Shown here piece after piece: positions 37,504-46,257 of a DNA stretch of 64,000 bases. The translations under genes and the position numbers were made by a program. How positions within the stretch are numbered: position 1 is the first letter of the stretch; every line of letters begins with the position of its first letter. The notes beneath the pieces were generated by a model that worked only from the letters and a program-made list of their open reading frames with translations, did not search any database and was not told where the DNA came from. This DNA comes from Nonomuraea maritima (GTDB lineage: Bacteria > Actinomycetota > Actinomycetes > Streptosporangiales > Streptosporangiaceae): assembly GCF_900100395.1 (NCBI RefSeq), contig NZ_FNFB01000023.1, forward strand, positions 1 through 64,000. Direction: 5' to 3'.

Positions 37504-39084
37504 TCAGGAGCCGCGCTGTGTCTGCTTGATCCGCATTGTCAGCTCGTTGACCTGGTTGTACATCGACCGGCGCTCGGCGATGAGCGACCGGATCTTCCGC
37601 TCCGCGTGCATGACCGTGGTGTGGTCGCGTCCGCCGAACTGCTGGCCGATCTTCGGCAGCGACAGCTCCGTCAGCTCGCGGGCGAGGTACATCGCGATCT
37701 GCCGGGCGTTGACGAGGGCCCGGCTGCGGGACGTGCCGCACAGGTCGTCGATGCTGATGCCGAAGTAGTTGGCGGTCTCGGTCATGATCGCCGCGATGGT
37801 GATCTCGGTGTCGGACTCCGAGGTGATCAGGTCCTTCAGCACCACCTCGGCCAGTTGCAGGTCGACGCCCTGCCGGTTGAGGCTGGCGAACGCGGTGACC
37901 CGGATCAGCGCGCCTTCGAGCTCGCGGATGTTGGTCGAGATGCGGCTGGCGATGTACTCGAGCACCTCGGGCGGCGCGGCCAGGCCCTCCTGTATGGCCT
38001 TCTTCCGCAGGATCGCGATGCGGGTCTCGAGCTCGGGCGGCTGGACGTCGGTGATCAGACCCCACTCGAAGCGGTTGCGCAGCCGGTCCTCCAGCGTGAT
38101 GAGCTGCTTGGGCGCCCGGTCGCTGGAGATCACGATCTGCTTGTTGGCGTTGTGGAGGGTGTTGAAGGTGTGGAAGAACTCCTCCTGCGTCTGCTCCTTG
38201 CCCTCCAGGAACTGGATGTCGTCCACGAGCAGGATGTCGATCGCGCGGTAGCGGCCGCGGAACCCGTCGGCCTTGTGGTCGCGGATGCTGTTGATGAAGT
38301 CGTTGGTGAACTCCTCGGAGCTCACGTACCGCACCCGCGCGCCGTCGTAGAGGCTCTGCGCGTAATGCCCGATCGCGTGCAGCAGGTGCGTCTTGCCCAG
38401 TCCCGAGTCGCCGTAGATGAACAGCGGGTTATACGCCTTCGCCGGCGACTCCGCGACCGCGACGGCGGCCGCGTGCGCGAACCGGTTGCTGGCGCCGATG
38501 ACGAACGTCTCGAACGTGTACTTCTGGTTGAGACGGGCCGGTTCGCTGGGCTTGCTGCTCTTCGCCTCCCACCGGTTGGGGGCCGGCTCGGGGGACTTCT
38601 CCACAGGCGGTGTGTACGGCTGCGCCTGTTCAAAAGTGAAGCCCTGCTGTGGATATTCGGTGGACGACGCAGGCTGCTCGGGCTGTGGGGAGTAGTACTG
38701 CGGCGGCTCGGAAGCCGGACTGTGCTGGGGTTGCGCGGGCTGTGCATAACGCAGCTGACCCTCCACACCCTGGGGATAACTCTGAGTCACAGGCTGTTGA
38801 TGAGGGTCGCCGGGCGACGGCTCGGGAGCCGTCGTGTCGATCATCACGGCCAGCCGCATGGTCCGTCCGAGCTCCTGCGACAGCGCGTGCACCACGAGCG
38901 AGCGCAGCTTGCCCTCGATGAGGTCCTTGACGAAGTCGTTCGGGACGCCGAGCACGATCGTGTCGTTCGCCAAGGCGATCGGACGCACCATCGACAACCA
39001 CGTGCGCTGCTGGATCGGCACGTTCTCGTTGAGGAAGTTGCCCAGGGCCCTCGCCCATACCGCGCCGAGATCGACACCGTTCAT
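37504..39084 (-). CDS. dnaA: Chromosomal replication initiator DnaA
   Basis: A 526-residue initiator. Domain I is residues ~1-95 (LGNFLNENVPIQQRTWLSMVRP), domain II a long Pro/Gln-rich linker to ~190, domain III the AAA+ core with Walker A GDSGLGKTHLL, Walker B ILLVDDIQFLEGK and the arginine finger region, and domain IV the DnaA-box-binding helix-turn-helix with LSLPKIGQQFGGRDHTTVMHA. I start at the ATG with GAGGAGG upstream; the frame extends 50 codons further but the extension overlaps DnaA boxes and is not conserved-looking. Confidence 0.98.
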   Translation of the reverse strand: MNGVDLGAVWARALGNFLNENVPIQQRTWLSMVRPIALANDTIVLGVPNDFVKDLIEGKLRSLVVHALSQELGRTMRLAVMIDTTAPEPSPGDPHQQPVTQSYPQGVEGQLRYAQPAQPQHSPASEPPQYYSPQPEQPASSTEYPQQGFTFEQAQPYTPPVEKSPEPAPNRWEAKSSKPSEPARLNQKYTFETFVIGASNRFAHAAAVAVAESPAKAYNPLFIYGDSGLGKTHLLHAIGHYAQSLYDGARVRYVSSEEFTNDFINSIRDHKADGFRGRYRAIDILLVDDIQFLEGKEQTQEEFFHTFNTLHNANKQIVISSDRAPKQLITLEDRLRNRFEWGLITDVQPPELETRIAILRKKAIQEGLAAPPEVLEYIASRISTNIRELEGALIRVTAFASLNRQGVDLQLAEVVLKDLITSESDTEITIAAIMTETANYFGISIDDLCGTSRSRALVNARQIAMYLARELTELSLPKIGQQFGGRDHTTVMHAERKIRSLIAERRSMYNQVNELTMRIKQTQRGS

Positions 39085-39530
39085 GGCGCGACTCCCCTCC
39101 TCGATCCTCGCGGGCCCCCGCGTTTGTCTGTCCACATGAGACGGCCGCCCATGTCGATGAGCGGCCGGTTCGTCCACAGGTGGCGGCCGGGCGTCGTACC
39201 GCCCGCCTCCACAGCTGATCCACAGGCTGTCCACAGGCCCTGAGCGGCTCGAAAAGGCCGACAGTAGCGATGTGCACAGCTGTGTTCAAGACGTTGTCCA
39301 CAGCCTAGTGGCACCTGGGGGCACATACTGTGGACGTAGTCCCGGTGGTGGAAAACCCGCCTGTGGATTGGTGGACAACCGCTCCGGTTTGACCTGGGGG
39401 GTCCTTCACCCGTAACGTACGACGGTCGGCTTGTCACGCGACGGCTATTTCGCGTGCCCTCGCACTCCTGGCAGGCCATCCATGTGTGTTCAGCGTCCTT
39501 GTGGCGCACCTTCGAGCCTGGAGCCCACCC
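39085..39530. promoter_or_regulatory. dnaA-rpmH divergent promoter region with DnaA boxes
   Basis: A gene-free 446-bp spacer with at least eight DnaA-box-like nonamers: CTGTCCACA (39128-39136, 39227-39235), TCGTCCACA (39170-39178), TGATCCACA (39216-39224), exact TTGTCCACA (39294-39302), TGTGGACGT (39329-39337), TGTGGATTG (39362-39370) and GGTGGACAA (39370-39378). They probably autoregulate dnaA and may help origin function. Confidence 0.75.
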
Positions 39531-39668
39531 GTGAGCAAGCGTACTTTCCAGCCGAACAACCGTCGCCGCGCGAAGACCCACGGCTTCCGGCTGCGGATGC
39601 GCACCCGGGCCGGTCGCGCCATCCTCGCCGCCCGCCGTCGTAAGGGCCGCGAATCGCTGTCGGCCTGA
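39531..39668 (+). CDS. rpmH: 50S ribosomal protein L34
   Basis: A 45-residue, strongly basic ribosomal protein: VSKRTFQPNNRRRAKTHGF, then RLRMRTRAGRAILAARRRKG. The GTG start has GGAG 9 bases upstream. It opens the conserved rpmH-rnpA-yidD-yidC-jag-rsmG-parA-parB run, divergent from dnaA. Confidence 0.97.
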   Translation: MSKRTFQPNNRRRAKTHGFRLRMRTRAGRAILAARRRKGRESLSA

Positions 39669-39730
39669 TCGTCCCGCGCCCGATAGTCGGCCCGCCGGTG
39701 CATCTCACCGGCGGGCGATAGGCGTATACG

Positions 39731-40093
39731 GTGCTGTCCCGGCAATCCCGCATGCGGCGCGGGGAGGAGTTCGAGGCGGCGGTCAGACGCGGCAAACGCG
39801 CCGGCCGCCCGACCCTGGTGGTGCATTTCACGCTTTCAGGGGACGAGCCGCCTCTGGTCGGATTCGTGGTGAGCAAGGCCGTCGGTGGCGCAGTGACCCG
39901 GAACAAGGTCAAACGACGGCTCCGACACCTGATGCGGGACCGTCTCGACCGGTTGCCACGAGGTAGCCTGCTTGTGGTACGCGCCAATCCACCGGCCGCG
40001 TCCGCGCGATTCGAGCACCTGGCCGCCGAACTCGACTCCGCGCTGGATCGTCTCCTCCGGCGGCGCGAGTCCTCGACGGGTGAACACAAATGA
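39731..40093 (+). CDS. rnpA: Ribonuclease P protein component
   Basis: A 120-residue basic protein that assists the RNase P RNA in tRNA 5' maturation. The RNR signature is present as AVTRNKVKRRLRHLMRDRL, and the N-terminus LSRQSRMRRGEEFEAAVRRG is typical. The GTG start lies 62 bases after rpmH, and the stop overlaps the yidD start by 4 bases. Confidence 0.96.
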   Translation: MLSRQSRMRRGEEFEAAVRRGKRAGRPTLVVHFTLSGDEPPLVGFVVSKAVGGAVTRNKVKRRLRHLMRDRLDRLPRGSLLVVRANPPAASARFEHLAAELDSALDRLLRRRESSTGEHK

Positions 40094-40371
40094 CGGAGCA
40101 GCCGCACCAGGTGGCGCCGAGCCTCGCCGCTCGGGTGTTCATCGTCCTCATCCGGTTCTATCGGGCGTTCATCAGCCCGCTGCTCGGTCCGCGCTGTCGC
40201 TTCTACCCGTCGTGCAGTGCCTACGGGCTGGAGGCGATTGCCGTACACGGCGCCTTGCGCGGCATATGGCTGACTGTCCGGCGTATCGGGCGGTGCCACC
40301 CATTCCATCCCGGAGGTATAGACCCGGTGCCCCCACGCCCGGTCCGGTCCCACGAAACGCAAGGGAGATAG
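40090..40371 (+). CDS. yidD: Membrane protein insertion efficiency factor YidD
   Basis: A 93-residue membrane-associated protein with the family block FYRAFISPLLGPRCRFYPSCSAYGLEAIAVHGALRG, including the three conserved cysteine/aromatic positions, then RIGRCHPFHPGGIDPVP. It overlaps rnpA and is followed by yidC after 4 bases. It assists YidC-dependent insertion. Confidence 0.95.
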   Translation: MTEQPHQVAPSLAARVFIVLIRFYRAFISPLLGPRCRFYPSCSAYGLEAIAVHGALRGIWLTVRRIGRCHPFHPGGIDPVPPRPVRSHETQGR

Positions 40372-40375
40372 CTCG

Positions 40376-41329
40376 GTGGAGCTGTCCTGGCTGAGCTGGC
40401 TGTACCAAGCCGTAGCCCACGTCATCATCTGGATCCATACTGGATACAGCACGGTCCTCGACCCGGACAGCGGGCTGACCTGGGCGTTGACGATCATCAC
40501 GCTGACCGTGTTCATGCGGCTCCTGATCTTCCCGCTCTTCCTCAAGCAGATGCGCTCGTCGAGGAAGATGCAGGAGCTCGCCCCCAAGGTGCAGGAACTG
40601 CGTAAGCGTTACAAGAACGACAAGCAGCGCATGAACCAGGAGGTCATGGCGCTGTACCAAGGAGCGGGGGCCAACCCGCTCGGCGGCTGTCTTCCTGTGG
40701 TCGCCCAGTTCCCGATCTTCATCTCCATGTTCACCGTGCTCCACAACATGGCTGACGGCCATGCGAAGTACGGCATCACGCAGGAACTCGTCGACAGCGC
40801 CAGGAGTGCGCACATCTTCGGCGCGCCGCTGCCCGCGAACTTCTGGATGTCGGCGGAGCAGATCGCGAACTTCGGCGCGACCCCCGTCCAGACCAAGGTG
40901 GTCCTGGGGATCTTCGTGGCGATCAGTTCGTTCACCACGTTCCTCACCGTCCGGCAGAGCGTCACCCGCTCGATGCAGCAGATGCCGGACAACCCCATGG
41001 CGCAGCAGCAGAAGATCCTGATGTACATCTCGCCGCTGTTCGCCTTCTTCAGCCTGAACTTCCCCCTCGGCCTGATCATGTACTGGGTCACCACCAACCT
41101 GTGGACCCTCGGTCAGCAGCACTGGTTCTACAGCCGGCACCCCATGCCGAAGTACGACGCCAAGGGCAATGTCATTCCGGTCGAGCCGAAGCCCAGTTTG
41201 ATCGCGAAGCTCCGCAAGACCACGCCGGCCGAGCAGGCACCTACGCCGGAGCCTCCCGCGCCTAAGATCATTAGGCAGCAGCCGACCCGGCAGACCCGTA
41301 GCAAGCGCACCGGCAGCAAGAAGTCGTGA
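40376..41329 (+). CDS. yidC: Membrane protein insertase YidC
   Basis: A 317-residue Oxa1-type insertase without the large periplasmic domain of proteobacterial YidC, as usual in Gram-positives. It has five hydrophobic segments, a cytoplasmic basic loop (LFLKQMRSSRKMQELAPKVQELRKRYKND), GGCLPVVAQFPIFISMF, and a basic C-terminal tail (TRQTRSKRTGSKKS) that can bind ribosomes. The start is GTG with AAGGGAG upstream. Confidence 0.95.
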   Translation: MELSWLSWLYQAVAHVIIWIHTGYSTVLDPDSGLTWALTIITLTVFMRLLIFPLFLKQMRSSRKMQELAPKVQELRKRYKNDKQRMNQEVMALYQGAGANPLGGCLPVVAQFPIFISMFTVLHNMADGHAKYGITQELVDSARSAHIFGAPLPANFWMSAEQIANFGATPVQTKVVLGIFVAISSFTTFLTVRQSVTRSMQQMPDNPMAQQQKILMYISPLFAFFSLNFPLGLIMYWVTTNLWTLGQQHWFYSRHPMPKYDAKGNVIPVEPKPSLIAKLRKTTPAEQAPTPEPPAPKIIRQQPTRQTRSKRTGSKKS

Positions 41330-41349
41330 ACACGAAGGAGAGGCCGGCC

Positions 41350-41838
41350 ATGACCGAGGCCGAGCAGGAGAAGGCTCCTGATCTCAATGCGCTGGAGCAG
41401 GAAGGCGAGATCGCTGCCGACTACGTCGAGGGCCTTCTCGACATCGCCGACATCGACGGCGACATCGACATGGACGTCGAGGGCGACCGCGCTCTCGTCT
41501 CCGTGGTCGGAGTGAAGGGCGCCGAGCTGGTCGGGCCTGGGGGAGAGGTCCTCGAGGCGCTGCAGGAGCTGACCCGTCTGGCCGTGCACCGCCAGACCGG
41601 CGAGCGTTCGAGGCTGATGCTCGACGTGGCCGGCTACCGCGAGCGGCGCCGCGCCGAGCTCACCAAGCTCGGCACCGAGGTCGCCAACGAGGTCAAGGAG
41701 CGCGGTGAGCCCAAGCCGCTGCAGCCGATGACGCCGTTCGAGCGGAAGATCGTGCACGACGCCGTCGCGGCGGCCGGGCTCCGTAGCGAGTCGGAGGGGG
41801 AGGAGCCCCACCGCTACGTGGTCGTCCTGCCCGCCTGA
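41350..41838 (+). CDS. jag: Jag/SpoIIIJ-associated RNA-binding protein (KH-R3H)
   Basis: A 162-residue cytoplasmic RNA-binding protein. The KH-like domain contains VVGVKGAELVGPGGEVLEALQELTRLAVHRQ, and the C-terminal R3H domain has PFERKIVHDAVAAAGLRSESEGEEPHRYVVV. The acidic N-terminal region is variable. I chose the ATG at 41350 with AAGGAG 9 bases upstream rather than the GTG at 41326 that overlaps yidC. Confidence 0.92.
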   Translation: MTEAEQEKAPDLNALEQEGEIAADYVEGLLDIADIDGDIDMDVEGDRALVSVVGVKGAELVGPGGEVLEALQELTRLAVHRQTGERSRLMLDVAGYRERRRAELTKLGTEVANEVKERGEPKPLQPMTPFERKIVHDAVAAAGLRSESEGEEPHRYVVVLPA

Positions 41839-42130
41839 GGCGTCTCACGTCCCTGGATCGGCCGTCCGCCCGCCGTCGCGCGTGGCAGGCGGCCGTTCGT
41901 CATTTGTCACGTTTTTTACCGTACGTGGCTTCTTGGGGGGATGAAGGATCGTTTGTCATAGGTGAGTGGTGTGCCGGGATCGCTGCGCAGACCGCTTTCA
42001 GCCCGGCCCGCTAGTCTTCACCTGTGATCTCACCCGTAGCCTTGGGTGGGGCCGTGAAAGCAGCGTCGACCCCCTAGCTCAGCCACCGTTCCGACGAGCG
42101 ACACCAGTCTCAGAAAGGGCCAGCCGACCA

Positions 42131-42805
42131 GTGAGCGATGAGCTTCCGGAGCCGCCGGAGATAGCGCGGGACGTCTTCACCGGGGAGGCCTGGGAGCGCG
42201 CGAACGCCTTCGCCGGGCTGCTCGCGGGTCCCGGCGTCGTCCGCGGGCTGCTGGGTCCGCGAGAGGTGCCCCGCATCTGGGACCGCCACCTGCTCAACTG
42301 CGCCGTCGTGGCCGAGGCCGTGCCGCCCGACGTACGGCTGGTCGACATCGGGTCCGGCGCCGGGTTGCCCGGGCTGGTGCTGGCGATCGTCCGACCGGAT
42401 ATCACGGTCACCCTCCTCGAACCGCTGCTGCGGCGTACCGTCTTCCTTGAGGAGAGCGTCGAGGCGCTCAAGCTCGACAACGTCGAGGTGCTGCGCGGGC
42501 GAGCGGAGGAGCTCGCCGGTAAGCGAGAGTTCGACGTTGCCAGTGCCCGTGCGGTGGCGCCGCTCGACCGCCTGCTCACCTGGGCGATGCCGCTGCTTCG
42601 CGAGGGCGGTGAGCTCATCGCCATGAAGGGGGAGCGGGCGGCCGAGGAACTCGCCGAAGCGGAGAGCCGGCTGCGCGCGAGTGGGGCGCTAACGGCTGAG
42701 CTTGTGACCGTCGGGCGCGGTAAGGTCGAGCCGCCTGCAACATTGGTTCGGGTGGTAGCGGGTCGCCCGCCGGAGCGAGCAGCGAGGCGGCGACGAAGGA
42801 GGTGA
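42131..42805 (+). CDS. rsmG: 16S rRNA (guanine-N7) methyltransferase RsmG (GidB)
   Basis: A 224-residue SAM-dependent methyltransferase acting on G527 of 16S rRNA; loss in other bacteria gives low-level streptomycin resistance. Motif I is LVDIGSGAGLPGLVLAIVRPD, followed by VTLLEPLLRRTVFLEE and FDVASARAVAPLDRLLTW. I take the GTG giving MSDELPEPPEIARDVF; the longer frame has no family similarity. The basic tail RAARRRRRR is unusual but harmless. About 290 bases upstream are gene-free. Confidence 0.95.
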   Translation: MSDELPEPPEIARDVFTGEAWERANAFAGLLAGPGVVRGLLGPREVPRIWDRHLLNCAVVAEAVPPDVRLVDIGSGAGLPGLVLAIVRPDITVTLLEPLLRRTVFLEESVEALKLDNVEVLRGRAEELAGKREFDVASARAVAPLDRLLTWAMPLLREGGELIAMKGERAAEELAEAESRLRASGALTAELVTVGRGKVEPPATLVRVVAGRPPERAARRRRRR

Positions 42806-42942
42806 CGGTTGTGCCAGTCGCGTCAAGCGGTCTTGGCTGGCCGGAGAGCCGTTCGTCCGAGAGTCCCACCGGGGTTGGCTGGCCCGAAATGGGCGTGTCG
42901 CGACAGCGAATTCCCGGCACCGGCACACCACTGGTTGAAAGG

Positions 42943-43875
42943 ATGGCCATCGTGACCCAGACCCCCCTGAACCCCGGTGATTCGCCGTTGGTACGAGAGG
43001 CGCTCAGCTCAGTGGTTTCACGTGAAACGTCGGTAGGCCAGGCAGCCGGCAGCGCCGGCCCGACCTCTGTGGACGGCGACGTCTGGCCGCGTCCGGCGAA
43101 GACCCGCGTGATCGCCGTGGCCAACCAGAAGGGCGGGGTGGGCAAGACCACCACCTCGGTCAACATTGCCGCCGCCCTGTCGATGCACGGGCAGCGGGTC
43201 CTCGTGGTCGACCTCGACCCCCAGGGCAACGCCTCCACCGCCCTGGCCACCGAGCATCGCGGGGACGTACCGGACGTGTACCAGGTGCTGGTGGACGATC
43301 TGCCCATGGCGGACATCGTCAAGCAGGTCCCCGACATGCCGAACCTCTACTGCGCACCGGCCACCATCGACCTCGCGGGCGCCGAGATCGAGTTGGTCTC
43401 GCTGGTGGCGCGAGAGGCGCGGCTGCGGCGGGCGCTCGCGGCGTACGACGCGGTGGAGTTCGACTACATCATCATCGACTGTCCTCCGTCGCTCGGCCTG
43501 CTGACGGTCAACGCTCTCGTCGCGGCGGACGAGGTCATGATCCCGATCCAGTGCGAGTACTACGCGCTGGAGGGCCTGGGCCAGCTCCTGCGGAACGTCG
43601 ACCTGATCCGCGCGCACCTCAACCCCACCCTGCGGTTGTCGACCATCGTCCTGACCATGTACGACGGCCGTACCCGGCTGGCATCGCAGGTGGCCGAGGA
43701 GGTGCGCTCGCACTTCGGCGACACCGTGCTCAACACCGTCATCCCGCGCAGCGTCCGGCTGTCGGAGGCGCCCAGCTACGGGCAGTCGGTGATGACGTAC
43801 GACCCGGGATCCAGCGGCGCGATGGCGTACAAGGACGCCGCCCGCGAGATCGCCCACCAGGCGCCCGTCGCCTGA
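42943..43875 (+). CDS. parA: Chromosome partitioning ATPase ParA
   Basis: A deviant-Walker ATPase that binds the nucleoid and moves ParB-parS complexes. NQKGGVGKTTTSVNIAAAL is the Walker A' motif, followed by VLVVDLDPQGNAST and DYIIIDCPPSLGLLT (Walker B). The start is uncertain: the frame opens at 42802, overlapping rsmG, but the first ~47 residues look non-protein-like. I use the ATG at 42943 (310 residues); GTG 42952 is also possible with GAAAGG well spaced. A parS site lies within the N-terminal codons. Confidence 0.93.
   Translation: MAIVTQTPLNPGDSPLVREALSSVVSRETSVGQAAGSAGPTSVDGDVWPRPAKTRVIAVANQKGGVGKTTTSVNIAAALSMHGQRVLVVDLDPQGNASTALATEHRGDVPDVYQVLVDDLPMADIVKQVPDMPNLYCAPATIDLAGAEIELVSLVAREARLRRALAAYDAVEFDYIIIDCPPSLGLLTVNALVAADEVMIPIQCEYYALEGLGQLLRNVDLIRAHLNPTLRLSTIVLTMYDGRTRLASQVAEEVRSHFGDTVLNTVIPRSVRLSEAPSYGQSVMTYDPGSSGAMAYKDAAREIAHQAPVA
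43015..43028. promoter_or_regulatory. parS: parS site 1 (inside parA)
   Basis: GTTTCACGTGAAAC, the 14-bp core of the ParB-binding centromere site; both outermost bases of the 16-bp consensus differ. It encodes VSRET in the ParA N-terminal extension. Confidence 0.92.
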
Positions 43876-44034
43876 CAGCCCTGTCATTCGGTGCGCATCA
43901 GGCCGTGACGGCAGATTCTGGTGGTGTCGGGGTAAATCCAGCCGGGCGGTGTGTGGCGAGCGAGCACTCCGCCGGGTTCGCAACGGTAACCTCTCCTGGA
44001 GTGACCGGAACCAACCGGGTGATGAGGAGACGCA

Positions 44035-45006
44035 GTGGCGCAGCAGCGGCGGGGATTGGGCAAGGGGATCGGGGCGCTCATCCCGACCGGTCCCATCGTT
44101 GACGGCACGGGGACGGTTCCTCCCCAGGCCAACGGGTCAGCTGGGGAAGCAGGTCTCGCGCCCGTCGCCGGTGCGTACTTCAAAGAGATCCCGCTGAAGG
44201 CGATCGTCCCCAACCCCCGGCAGCCGCGTGAGGTCTTCGACGAGGAACGCCTTGAGGAACTTGCGGCGTCCATCCGTGAGGTCGGCCTGCTGCAGCCGAT
44301 CGTGGTCCGCCCGGTGGGTGGCGGTCAGTATGAATTGATCATGGGGGAGCGGCGCTGGCGAGCCTGTCACCAGGCCGGCGTCGATCCGGTTCCCGCCATC
44401 GTGCGCAACACGCAGGACACCGAGCTCCTGCGGGACGCGCTCATCGAGAACCTCCAGCGCCAGGAACTGAACCCATTGGAAGAGGCGGCGGCGTACCAGC
44501 AGCTGCTGGACGACTTCCAGGCCACGCATGATCAGCTGGCGAAGAAGCTCGGTCGTTCCCGTTCGCACATCTCCAACACCCTGCGACTGCTCAAGCTGCC
44601 CGCCGAAGTCCAGTTGCACGTGGCCGCCGGCACCCGCGTGACCGCGGGGCACGCGCGTGCGCTGCTCGGGCTGGACAGCGCCGAGGAGCAGATCAAGCTG
44701 GCCAAGCGCATCGTTGCCGAGCTGCTCTCCGTACGGGCTGTGGAGGAGATCGTCTCCATGGGGAGCGCCGAGGCTGCGCCCGAGCAGAAGCCGGCCCGCA
44801 CCCGCTCCGCACCCAAGCCAACCGCCCCCGGCCTGACCCACCTGGCCGACCGCCTCTCCGACCACTTCGAGACCAAGGTGAAGGTCGACCTCGGGCGCCG
44901 GAAGGGCCGCATCGTGGTCGAGTTCGCCACCATCGACGACCTCGAACGCATCATCGGCACCATGGCCCCGGAAGCCGTACGCGCCATGCGAGAGGCAGAA
45001 GCCTGA
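44035..45006 (+). CDS. parB: Chromosome partitioning protein ParB
   Basis: A 323-residue CTP-dependent DNA clamp. The N-terminus QRRGLGKGIGALI is the ParA-interacting motif. The CTPase domain has LVPN-like IVPNPRQPREVF and the GERRWRA motif; the helix-turn-helix is LGRSRSHISNTLRLLKLP, which reads parS. The C-terminal ~50 residues form the dimerisation domain. GTG start with GAGGAG upstream. It lies 159 bases after parA and immediately precedes a perfect parS. Confidence 0.96.
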   Translation: MAQQRRGLGKGIGALIPTGPIVDGTGTVPPQANGSAGEAGLAPVAGAYFKEIPLKAIVPNPRQPREVFDEERLEELAASIREVGLLQPIVVRPVGGGQYELIMGERRWRACHQAGVDPVPAIVRNTQDTELLRDALIENLQRQELNPLEEAAAYQQLLDDFQATHDQLAKKLGRSRSHISNTLRLLKLPAEVQLHVAAGTRVTAGHARALLGLDSAEEQIKLAKRIVAELLSVRAVEEIVSMGSAEAAPEQKPARTRSAPKPTAPGLTHLADRLSDHFETKVKVDLGRRKGRIVVEFATIDDLERIIGTMAPEAVRAMREAEA

Positions 45007-45010
45007 GGCG

Positions 45011-45026
45011 TGTTTCACGTGAAACA
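45011..45026. promoter_or_regulatory. parS: parS site 2 (perfect 16-mer after parB)
   Basis: TGTTTCACGTGAAACA matches the consensus exactly. The palindrome extends to 24 bp (45007-45030) and begins one base after the parB stop codon, so it could also fold as a terminator hairpin. Confidence 0.95.
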
Positions 45027-45246
45027 CGCCTCCATTGAAGCTGTGGACGTTCTGGGTGGGCGTGGCACGTTGGGCAGGCGGGCCTCTCAACGGGTCGGCC
45101 CCTAGCTTCCGGCGAACGGCATAGCGCCACCCGCACACCATCCATCCGCTCCTGACAACTTGCGGTGTTCGGCGACGGAGACCGCAAGCGCTTGTGCGTC
45201 CGGCCGAGCTCGGTCGCAAGGCCGAGTCAGTCGCAGAGCCTTATGG

Positions 45247-45463
45247 CCCGCCTCCCCGCCTCCCCGCCTCCCCGCCTCCCCGCCGACCTTGTGCCCGTGG
45301 TGCCCCGCGGTGATCGGTGCTAGCGGTGCCCGCGGTGCTCGCGGTGCCCGCGGTGCTCGCGGTGGCGGCGGTGGCGGCGGTGGCTGTGACGCCGCGAGAC
45401 TATGATGCCGTGACGCCGTGACGCCGTGACGCCGTGACGCCGTGACGCCGTGACGCCGTGACG
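45247..45463. repeat. Three adjacent short tandem repeats
   Basis: An 8-bp unit CCCCGCCT about 4-5 times (45247-45284); a 9-bp unit GGTGCYCGC grading into GGCGGT repeats (about 45326-45384); and an 8-bp unit GCCGTGAC about 7 times (about 45407-45463). Confidence 0.9.
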
Positions 45464-45479
45464 GCACGGCATCTCATTG

Positions 45480-45846
45480 GCCGCAGCTCGATGCTTCACC
45501 CAGGCGGCCCTCGCGGCGGTGGCCCGCGTGCCGGAGCCGTCGGTAACGACGACACACAGCGGCCACTGGGAGATCGCCGATGACAACGGTGGGCGACGGC
45601 GGAGGCGACGGTGGAGGCGACGGTGGAGGCGGCGGCGCGGCGGCGGCGGCGCGGCGGCGGCGGCGGCGGCGCGGCGGCGGCGGCGGCGGCGCGGCGACGG
45701 TGGGCCATCTCCCTGCCGAAGTTGACCTCATCGACCCGGCACCGGTATGACGTCCTCACGCCGCACCAAGAATGGCGGCGGTCGCCAACCACTGTCGACA
45801 GCGACGACGATGCAACAGCACGGCCAGGACAATGCGAACGGTGACC
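45480..45846 (-). repeat. Inverted copy of the ~180-bp repeat unit, with a CGG-triplet expansion
   Basis: Read on the minus strand, 45846-45695 closely follows 47500-47594, sharing for example TGAGGACGTC, GCCGGGTCGATG and GAGATGGCCC in the same order. 45600-45537 follows 47610-47670 (CGGCGATCTC, GCTGTGTGTCGTCGTT). Between them, where the plus-strand unit has ordinary sequence, lies about 100 bp of CGG/GGC triplets (45595-45705). Confidence 0.8.
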
Positions 45847-46241
45847 ACTCTCCCAGGTGACCGTGCTGGAGGCCGCCCCTGACATCCTGGGACGGCTCGA
45901 CGAGGACGTGGCCGGGGCCATGCTCGACGTACTGCGGGGGGAGGTCGTCGAGTTCGTCACCCGCGCCGAGGTTACCGAGGTCCGCGACGGCCTCTCGCAG
46001 ACGGCGTGCATCAACTCCATGGCCACACCGGCGATGGTGTCCGGCCACTGCCCCTCATCGATCCGGGTTGGCGGACCCATGTCCGCGGTGTCTCGGCAGT
46101 ACTGATACGGGGTCGGTCGCGACCGCATGGATAGCGGTCCCAGTCGGCCGGGCAGTCCAGGTCCGTGGGAGTGCTCACGTACCGGTGTGAGGACACCGCT
46201 GAACCGACATTCGGGCGCTACGCTCGCCAGCAATGGCGAAG

Positions 46242-46257
46242 TGTTTCACGTGAAACC
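46242..46257. promoter_or_regulatory. parS: parS site 3
   Basis: TGTTTCACGTGAAACC, 15 of 16 consensus bases, with the full 14-bp palindromic core. Confidence 0.93.

Noticed and set aside
39085..39234. A 50-residue N-terminal extension of DnaA
   Set aside because: A good Shine-Dalgarno precedes the internal ATG at 39084, and the extension is encoded by DnaA-box-containing DNA.
45595..45725. A polyalanine/polyarginine protein encoded by the CGG tract
   Set aside because: The frames are just translated triplets without a ribosome binding site or flanking domain, and they lie inside a non-coding repeat unit.
45857..46105. A small gene (VTVLEAAPDILGRLDEDVAG...)
   Set aside because: It looks mildly protein-like, but there is no good ribosome binding site, the C-terminal half degrades, and no family is recognised. 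Kept only as a possible remnant.
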